NCBI GenBank assembly: GCA_040080835.1
Contig: JBEBHP010000009.1
Span: forward strand, 1-64,000
Reading direction: 5' to 3'
Source of the DNA: SZUA-430 sp040080835
GTDB taxonomy: Bacteria > Pseudomonadota > Alphaproteobacteria > Micropepsales > Micropepsaceae
DNA length: 64,000 bases
A program made the position numbers and the translations under genes. How positions within the stretch are numbered: the first letter of the stretch is position 1; each line of letters starts with the position of its first letter. The notes under the pieces were generated by a model. That model saw only the letters and a program-made list of their open reading frames with translations, did no database searches and was not told where the DNA came from. Below are positions 59,021 to 64,000 of the stretch, piece after piece.

Positions 59021-61015
59021 ATGCTCTCCAATATCTTTAATAACATGCGCCTGGCCAACAAGCTGGCGATCGCCATTGGATTGCCGCTCGTGGGAACACT
59101 CGCGTTCGGTGGTTGGCTGCTCTACATGGCGCAGAATACGTCAAGCGATGTGGTGCGGCTCAATGATCAAATGTCGCTCGTCGCCCGGATCAGCGACTTG
59201 GTGCATGAGCTTCAGAAAGAGCGGGGAATGTCAGCAGTGTTCCTGTCAAGCAGCGGACAGAAGATGGCGTCTGAGCTGTCTGCGCAGCGTGAGGAGACTG
59301 AAAAGGCGAAGTCCGCCTTCGAGCTAGGTGTGCGAGAATTGGCTGCGGCGGGCAACGCTGAAACAGGGTCCAATTTTGACACAGAACAATCCGGACTTGC
59401 GGACCTCGCCCGGCATCGCACGGTGGTTTCCGGGCAATCGATCACGGCGCCGGATTCAAATCTGTACTATACAAAGACTATTCGGGGGTTGATCGACATC
59501 GGGTCTGTGATCGCCAAGAAATCGGCTGATCCTCGAATGACGCGGAATGTTTGGGCGTACATAAATCTGATGCACGCTAAAGAGCGCGCGGGCACCGAGA
59601 GGGCACTGGGCACACCTGCATTCGGAGCGGGCACGTTTACTGGTCAGCAACATGAACGCTATCTGCGGAACTTGGGCGAGCAAGAGGCTTATCTGCAGTC
59701 TTTCGACTCTTTCGCAGACGTCTCTGAGCGCCAACTCTGGAACAAGGCGATGGAGAACCCTGAGGTCGAGCGGTTCATGGTACTGCGGAAAATGGCAGTT
59801 GAAACATCTCCCGGAACCGAACTTGCGATGAAAGAGGGGGCGGAATTCTTTAAGGCGGCGACTGCGCGTATTGAGTTAATGCGACAGGTCGAGGAAGCTG
59901 TTGCCAAGGATTTCGTTTCCATAGCTTCGGATCTGATCGCGGAGGCAGATACACAATACGATAGGGTGCTTCTCGCGGTTGTTGTGCTGTCGATCGCATC
60001 GTTGGTCTTTGGATTCTGGCAAGCGCGCGGGATCAGCCGCAGCATCGTCGGCATGACCGGCGCGATGCAGAGACTGGCGGACGGTGACTTGTCTGTGCAA
60101 ATTCCGGCAATCGGCCAGCGCGACGAGGTTGGTCAAATGGGCAAAGCGGTGGAAGTGTTCAAGAAAAACATGGCGGCGACGAGTTCGCTTGCCGACGAAT
60201 TCGAGGGTTCCGTCAAAGGAGTCGTGAGCATTGTGTCGTCGGCTGCGAACGAACTGCAAACTTTGGCGCAGGCATTGACGACTGGTGCGGAACAAACTCA
60301 CCGTCAATCTTCCTCCGTGGTGCTGGCGGCCGAGCAATCATCGCAGCGTATTCAAATTGTAGCTGCGGCTGGAGAGGAGTTGTCCGCGTCGATTCAAGAG
60401 ATTTCACGGCAAGTCCACGAATCTTCCCGCATTACATCGACAGCATCTCAACAGGCAAAAGCAGCGATCTCACTTGTTCAGGAATTGGTCGATGCGTCGC
60501 TGGAAATAAACGATGTTGTCAATCTCATCAGTGAGATTGCAGCGCAAACAAACCTTCTTGCGCTGAACGCCACGATCGAGGCGGCGCGTGCTGGTGAGGC
60601 CGGGAAAGGGTTCGCCGTTGTCGCTTCGGAAGTGAAAGGATTGGCGAACCAGACCGCTCGTGCAACTGGTGAAGTCTCTCAGAAGATTGCCGAGATTCGA
60701 AGGGCGACTTCGGAAGCATCCAAGGCGATTAATGCGATCTGTCAAGTCATTGAACGGATGTCTGAGATTTCGGCGTCCGTTACAACCGCGGTCACTCAGC
60801 AAAGCGTGGCGGCGAAAGACATCTCCGGCAACGTGCAAGATGTGGCGCGGAATGCCGCGGAAGTTACGACGAACATCGCGAGTGTCAACGATGGGGCAGC
60901 GCACACGGGCAGTTCTGCCGCTCAAGTTTTGACCGCTGCGCGCGAGTTGTCTGTCCAAAGCGAGAATCTGACCGCGCAGGTTACGAGTTTCGTCGAGCGG
61001 GTGCGGGCGGCGTGA
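59021..61015 (+). CDS. Methyl-accepting chemotaxis protein with NIT sensor domain
   Basis: This 664-residue inner-membrane chemoreceptor has TM1 (about 15-36) and a periplasmic all-helical NIT (nitrate/nitrite-sensing type) domain (about 50-290) with the signature VHELQKERGMSAVFLSSSG. TM2 lies at about 315-335, a HAMP at about 337-390, and the signalling domain carries the conserved hairpin EIAAQTNLLALNATIEAARAGEAGKGFAVVA near residues 505-535. No C-terminal pentapeptide for CheR docking is present. The NIT domain suggests sensing of nitrate or nitrite, but other ligands are known. No other che genes are near. Confidence 0.9.
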   Translation: MLSNIFNNMRLANKLAIAIGLPLVGTLAFGGWLLYMAQNTSSDVVRLNDQMSLVARISDLVHELQKERGMSAVFLSSSGQKMASELSAQREETEKAKSAFELGVRELAAAGNAETGSNFDTEQSGLADLARHRTVVSGQSITAPDSNLYYTKTIRGLIDIGSVIAKKSADPRMTRNVWAYINLMHAKERAGTERALGTPAFGAGTFTGQQHERYLRNLGEQEAYLQSFDSFADVSERQLWNKAMENPEVERFMVLRKMAVETSPGTELAMKEGAEFFKAATARIELMRQVEEAVAKDFVSIASDLIAEADTQYDRVLLAVVVLSIASLVFGFWQARGISRSIVGMTGAMQRLADGDLSVQIPAIGQRDEVGQMGKAVEVFKKNMAATSSLADEFEGSVKGVVSIVSSAANELQTLAQALTTGAEQTHRQSSSVVLAAEQSSQRIQIVAAAGEELSASIQEISRQVHESSRITSTASQQAKAAISLVQELVDASLEINDVVNLISEIAAQTNLLALNATIEAARAGEAGKGFAVVASEVKGLANQTARATGEVSQKIAEIRRATSEASKAINAICQVIERMSEISASVTTAVTQQSVAAKDISGNVQDVARNAAEVTTNIASVNDGAAHTGSSAAQVLTAARELSVQSENLTAQVTSFVERVRAA

Positions 61016-61363
61016 CCGCCCAGTCCGGTTCGAGGTGCTCGCCACACTGATTGACTGCGTGGCGCGTGGAACTTGATCTGCCAGTGCGATATCTGATGGG
61101 GCACTGTAGTGCTGGCAGGTACCAGACGGGCGCGGATACTGTCTTCGGTCATGATCGGTTTCTGGAAAGACGCAGAAAACGGCATATGTCTTGGTCGCGC
61201 TGGCTTTTCGGATGCTGCAGGCGTCGGCTCCAAAGTAGCGAATGTCGAAGTTTCGGGGAGCTCTAATCGCGGCACATTTGTCAACTCCATCCTTTTCTGA
61301 GTCGCCTTCACTGTCGCAGCAACCCCGATCACGCCGCACGCGCGATCATCGCAATCAGACCAA
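61016..61363. other. Intergenic stretch after chemoreceptor
   Basis: No gene is supported in these 348 nt. Short frames on both strands lack domains. An imperfect inverted repeat CTGCCAG (about 61078) / CTGGCAG (about 61113) may act in termination of the chemoreceptor transcript. Confidence 0.4.
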
Positions 61364-62212
61364 TCAACCACCAACCCCTACTGGAACCGCAAAATCCTGC
61401 TTCCAGCGCGCAATGAGCGCGCGGTTGTCGTGGTCCCAGGGGTGGAAGCCCGGGCGGTACCAGGAGAAATAGGTCTTCCAGCCCTTCGAGAAGATGCCTG
61501 GTTCGCGCCAGACGAACTTCTTCACGGCCTTGCGGGCCTCGGCCGGACTATATCCATCCGCTTCCAGAAGGCGGGCGGCATAGGTCGTGATGTTCGATGT
61601 GAACAGATAGGTGATTACGGCCATCGAAATCACGCGGCGCAGGTAGCGCTTCATCGGCGACCAGTCGCGCGTCGCATGCATGAAGACGTCGAAGGCCACG
61701 CCCTTGTGTTCGGTCTCTTCCATTGCATGCCAGCGCCAGAGGCGCTCGATCTCCGGCGACACGCCATCGAAGAAGCTCATGTTCTCGGCATGCACGTCGG
61801 CCATCATGGCCGTGAAATGTTCGAGCGCAATCGTCGACACAAGCATCGTCATCGGACCCTGCGCGCGCGCAAGCCCCGTCCGCTCTTTCACCGCCGCTTC
61901 GATCTCGGCGACCGGATAGCGTTCGCGGTCGATGAGGATGTTGAGCTGGTGGTGTTCGCGCGAATGGATCGCTTCCTGCGCGATGAAGCCGCGAACGTCA
62001 TCCGCCAGCTTGCCGCTGAGATCCTTGCGGTAGTTCTTCACCGCGTCCATGAACATGCGTTCGCCTTCCGGAAATGTGAGCGACAGCGCGTTGAACACGG
62101 CAGTGCCGACCGGATCGCCGGCCAGCCAGTGACCGTTCTTCGCGCTGGAGAGATCAAAGCGGATGTCGCGGGCCGGTACCTGGACGTCGGCGGGTGTGGT
62201 TTTTGCAGACAT
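61364..62212 (-). CDS. Predicted metal-dependent hydrolase (PF10118)
   Basis: This 282-residue protein of the PF10118 family is probably helical and metal-binding. Likely ligand clusters are EAIHSREHHQLN (about 91-102), ALEHFTAMM (about 133-141) and HAMEETEHKGVAFDVFMH (about 160-177), an Glu/His spacing reminiscent of di-iron ferritin-like enzymes. The C-terminus GWKTYFSWYRPGFHPWDHDNR is highly conserved. The reaction is not established. It is divergent from a TetR gene with an operator between them, and a fragment of its 3' end is duplicated at 57318-57482. Confidence 0.88.
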   Translation of the reverse strand: MSAKTTPADVQVPARDIRFDLSSAKNGHWLAGDPVGTAVFNALSLTFPEGERMFMDAVKNYRKDLSGKLADDVRGFIAQEAIHSREHHQLNILIDRERYPVAEIEAAVKERTGLARAQGPMTMLVSTIALEHFTAMMADVHAENMSFFDGVSPEIERLWRWHAMEETEHKGVAFDVFMHATRDWSPMKRYLRRVISMAVITYLFTSNITTYAARLLEADGYSPAEARKAVKKFVWREPGIFSKGWKTYFSWYRPGFHPWDHDNRALIARWKQDFAVPVGVGG

Positions 62213-62256
62213 GTGTGGAGTCCTGAAGTTTGAACTTGTTCACCCTGTAAATGGAT

Positions 62257-62280
62257 GCTATTGAAAAAAATGTCAATAGC
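62257..62280. promoter_or_regulatory. Operator between PF10118 gene and tetR
   Basis: Perfect 8-bp arms GCTATTGA (62257-62264) and TCAATAGC (62273-62280) are separated by 8 nt. On the minus strand a TTGACA -35 (62271-62276) lies inside the right arm, so a bound TetR dimer would block transcription of the hydrolase gene. It lies 18 nt before the tetR start, so autoregulation is also likely. Confidence 0.75.
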
Positions 62281-62297
62281 GAAAGGATCGATCCCGG

Positions 62298-62909
62298 ATG
62301 CCTGCGAAAAAACCGACGGTGCCTCGGATACGCCGCCAGCCAGAAGCCGCGCGCGACAACATCCTCGCTGCGGCCGAAGGCCTGTTGATCAGACAGGGGC
62401 CGATTGCTCTGAAGCTGGTGGAGGTGGCGGCAGCCGCCGGTGTTGCGAATGCGACTGTGATGCATCATTTCGGCTCAATCGACGGCCTTCACACGGCGCT
62501 GATGGAGCGCATGACCGGCGAACTTGTCGAAGCCGCCCTCGCGGCCGCAGCTGAGGCGGACATGAATCCCGATGGTGCCATCGAGACGACAGTACAGGCA
62601 CTGTTCGACACCTTTGAAGCCCGCGGTGCTGCGCGCCTGGCCGCCTGGCTGGAATTGACCGGAGAATGGAAGCGCCTCAATGGCGTGCGTGACGCTGTCA
62701 ACCAGGTAGCGAAGCAGCAGGGAAAGCGATTGGGAGTAAGCACCGACGCAGCCGAAGACATGATCCTCGTCGGCCTTGTGCTCGCGATGGGGGCAGGGCT
62801 GTTCGGCCGCTCGCTTGGCCAGCTCATGGGCAAGCCCCGGAACCTCATCAGGGACCTCGCCGCAGGTGTGCTCCGTGCACGTGCTTTGGCGATGAAGGGC
62901 CTGGCCTAA
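62298..62909 (+). CDS. TetR family transcriptional regulator
   Basis: This 203-residue regulator has an N-terminal TetR HTH (about 15-62, ARDNILAAAEGLLIRQGPIALKLVEVAAAAGVANATVMHHFGSIDGLHTALMERM) and a helical C-terminal domain. It is divergent from the PF10118 hydrolase with an inverted repeat between, so it probably represses that gene and itself. The effector is unknown. The recognition helix is Ala-rich but otherwise regular. Confidence 0.9.
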   Translation: MPAKKPTVPRIRRQPEAARDNILAAAEGLLIRQGPIALKLVEVAAAAGVANATVMHHFGSIDGLHTALMERMTGELVEAALAAAAEADMNPDGAIETTVQALFDTFEARGAARLAAWLELTGEWKRLNGVRDAVNQVAKQQGKRLGVSTDAAEDMILVGLVLAMGAGLFGRSLGQLMGKPRNLIRDLAAGVLRARALAMKGLA

Positions 62910-62963
62910 CCGGGAACAGAAACCAGGAACCGCCTTGGCTTTTACGCCTCTCTTGACGAATAT

Positions 62964-62980
62964 CGATAAATCATTTATCG
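62964..62980. promoter_or_regulatory. Operator/promoter upstream of DUF2975-Xre pair
   Basis: CGATAAAT (62964-62971) and ATTTATCG (62973-62980) form a perfect palindrome around one C; TTTATCAATAAA follows as a further half site. A TTGACG -35 begins at about 62953, so the palindrome lies in the promoter spacer. The Xre protein encoded downstream is the likely ligand. Confidence 0.65.
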
Positions 62981-63004
62981 TTTATCAATAAAAAGGAGAG
63001 TGCC

Positions 63005-63526
63005 ATGACCCGAGCCTACTCTGCGGCCCTTCCGATCCTGCATCTGGCCGTTCGCATCCTGATCGTCCTGAACTGGCTGTTCGGAGCAGGCATCCTGATG
63101 ATCTTGCTCGCAACCATCGTTGAGCCCGATTGGATATTCAGGGCGCTTGGGATCACATCGTCAGCGGTTCCGGACATGGCGTTCGGCCTGCGGGCGATCC
63201 CCTTGCTTGGACTGCTTTGCATCCCCTTGAACGACCTCTTGCTGCGCCGTTTGCGGGATATCGTCGAAACGGTGCGCGAAGGCGATCCGTTCGTTGCCGC
63301 CAATGCCGTTCGCCTGCAGGTTATCGCAAAGGTCCTCCTGGCGCTGCAGCTCGTCAGCATCGCGATTGGTGCCATCGCAGATGCGATCTCCACGTCGTCC
63401 ACCCCGCTGCACCTTGATGCCGGGTTCTCGGTGACAGGGTGGCTTGCCGTTCTGCTGGCATTCGTGCTGGCCAGAGTATTCTCGGAAGGAACGCGGATGC
63501 GGGACGACTTGACGGGGACCGTGTGA
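63005..63526 (+). CDS. DUF2975 membrane protein
   Basis: This 173-residue membrane protein has four hydrophobic segments (about 10-38, 57-75, 105-127 and 138-158) and the DUF2975 signature LRDIVETVREGDPFVAANAVRLQVIAK. AGGAG lies 7-8 nt before the ATG. DUF2975 genes are usually followed by a small Xre-type regulator, as here with a 1-nt gap. The role is unknown; the pair resembles membrane-anchored control modules. Confidence 0.87.
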   Translation: MTRAYSAALPILHLAVRILIVLNWLFGAGILMILLATIVEPDWIFRALGITSSAVPDMAFGLRAIPLLGLLCIPLNDLLLRRLRDIVETVREGDPFVAANAVRLQVIAKVLLALQLVSIAIGAIADAISTSSTPLHLDAGFSVTGWLAVLLAFVLARVFSEGTRMRDDLTGTV

Positions 63527-63527
63527 C

Positions 63528-63767
63528 ATGGCGATTGCCGTCAGGCTCGATGACATGCTGCACAAGCGCAGGATGACGCTGACAGAACTTGCCGATCGTG
63601 TCGGGATAACGATCGTGAACCTGTCGATCCTCAAGACCGGAAAGGCGCGCGCGATCCGCTTCTCGACGCTCGAGGCTCTTTGCGCAGCCTTGTCGTGCCA
63701 GCCCGGCGAAATTCTCGAATTCGTTCCCGACGAGCCCGGCGCAGCGGGGCGCAAGGTTGACGATTGA
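63528..63767 (+). CDS. Small Cro/C1-type (Xre) regulator
   Basis: This 79-residue protein is almost wholly a helix-turn-helix of the Cro/C1 type (YozG-like): MLHKRRMTLTELADRVGITIVNLSILKTGKARAIRFSTLEALCAALSCQPGEILEF. It lies 1 nt downstream of the DUF2975 gene and is probably translated with it. It may bind the palindrome at 62964-62980 and repress the operon. Confidence 0.9.
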   Translation: MAIAVRLDDMLHKRRMTLTELADRVGITIVNLSILKTGKARAIRFSTLEALCAALSCQPGEILEFVPDEPGAAGRKVDD

Positions 63768-63804
63768 AGTTTGCGTGAGAGTAAAAAACGTGGAGGGTAC
63801 CCGA

Positions 63805-64000
63805 ATGTCAGGTGATGCGAATGTCGAAGGACCAGAATCCGGCGCAGAGGAAACAGTGAGGGTCTCGGTGTTTCGGCTCTGGATCATGCGCCTTATGTAT
63901 CTGGTCATGGCCGCAGGCATCGGCAACATGATCTGGCCCTCGATCATCAGCCACGACGACACGCTGCCGCGAATGACCGGAGTCGCCTGGGCATTGCTCG
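63805..64000 (+). CDS. Membrane protein, 3' end outside window
   Basis: The first 65 codons of a gene that runs off the right edge are seen. The start ATG at 63805 has GGAGGG about 8 nt upstream. After a polar, acidic N-terminus (about 20 residues) the segment LWIMRLMYLVMAAGIGNMIWP looks like a membrane span. It lies 37 nt after the Xre gene and probably belongs to the same transcript. No family can be named from this part. Confidence 0.65.
   Translation, partial: MSGDANVEGPESGAEETVRVSVFRLWIMRLMYLVMAAGIGNMIWPSIISHDDTLPRMTGVAWALL

Noticed and set aside
60470..61339. 289-codon minus-strand frame opposite the chemoreceptor
   Set aside because: It is Arg/Ser-rich, antisense to the conserved signalling domain and has no homology signal.
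1..64000. CRISPR array, prophage or integrative element
   Set aside because: No regularly spaced direct repeats, phage structural genes, integrase with att sites or conjugation genes are present in the window.

Overview
The window reads as a chromosomal segment of a GC-rich alphaproteobacterium. The evidence is the hisS-hisZ-hisG order with a HisZ regulatory subunit, two GAAC-N7-GAAC boxes (the alphaproteobacterial LexA/SOS consensus), the OxyR/AhpC/AhpF set, a PF10118-type hydrolase paired with a TetR regulator, and the type of PQQ alcohol dehydrogenase. No rRNA, convincing tRNA, CRISPR array or prophage was found. Genes are mostly in short operons on both strands, and several divergent pairs share palindromic operators.

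Layout. 1-9.3 kb: the 3' part of an S9 peptidase, a roughly 1 kb intergenic stretch with a repeat carrying an SOS box, an autoregulated-looking TetR/DUF418 operon, a truncated transposase, a TetR/FAD-oxidoreductase operon behind a strong palindrome, and a metallo-beta-lactamase-fold protein that lacks metal ligands. 9.3-20 kb: an AraC regulator divergent from a membrane protein and a large secreted propeller protein with a haem motif, a haloalkane dehalogenase, a dodecin, a TPR lipoprotein, small envelope proteins and an orphan 394-residue protein. 19-31 kb: a hydrolase, a DUF2804/2-oxoglutarate oxygenase operon, AsmA, a lipocalin, and oxyR divergent from ahpC-ahpF. 31-42 kb: DUF47-pit phosphate transport, an NPP-type phosphodiesterase, an epimerase, an SDR/DUF1905 pair, a lone secF, a Spy-like/OmpR/histidine-kinase envelope-stress set, and a PQQ-cytochrome c alcohol dehydrogenase.

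42-56 kb: hisS-hisZ-hisG, then a divergent locus with a GNAT and an AGPS-like flavoprotein on one side and a class III aminotransferase, glutamine-synthetase-like ligase, VOC protein and FAD monooxygenase on the other. The last four are tightly arranged and look like a small catabolic operon for an amine or aromatic substrate. A DMT transporter and a beta-CASP nuclease follow. 56-64 kb: a second copy of the SOS-box repeat, a GST, a REP-like palindrome, a fragment duplicating the end of the PF10118 hydrolase gene found 4 kb downstream, an alginate-export-type porin, a nitrate/nitrite-sensing-type chemoreceptor, the intact PF10118 hydrolase divergent from its TetR, and a DUF2975/Xre pair.

The least expected signal is the pair of related intergenic repeats at 1781-2053 and 56021-56299. 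In both, a minus-strand promoter (TTGCAA, 16 nt, TTATGT) overlaps a perfect GTTC-N7-GTTC SOS box and would transcribe conserved, GC-rich, non-coding-looking sequence. This suggests a dispersed, DNA-damage-regulated RNA or element that I do not recognise.
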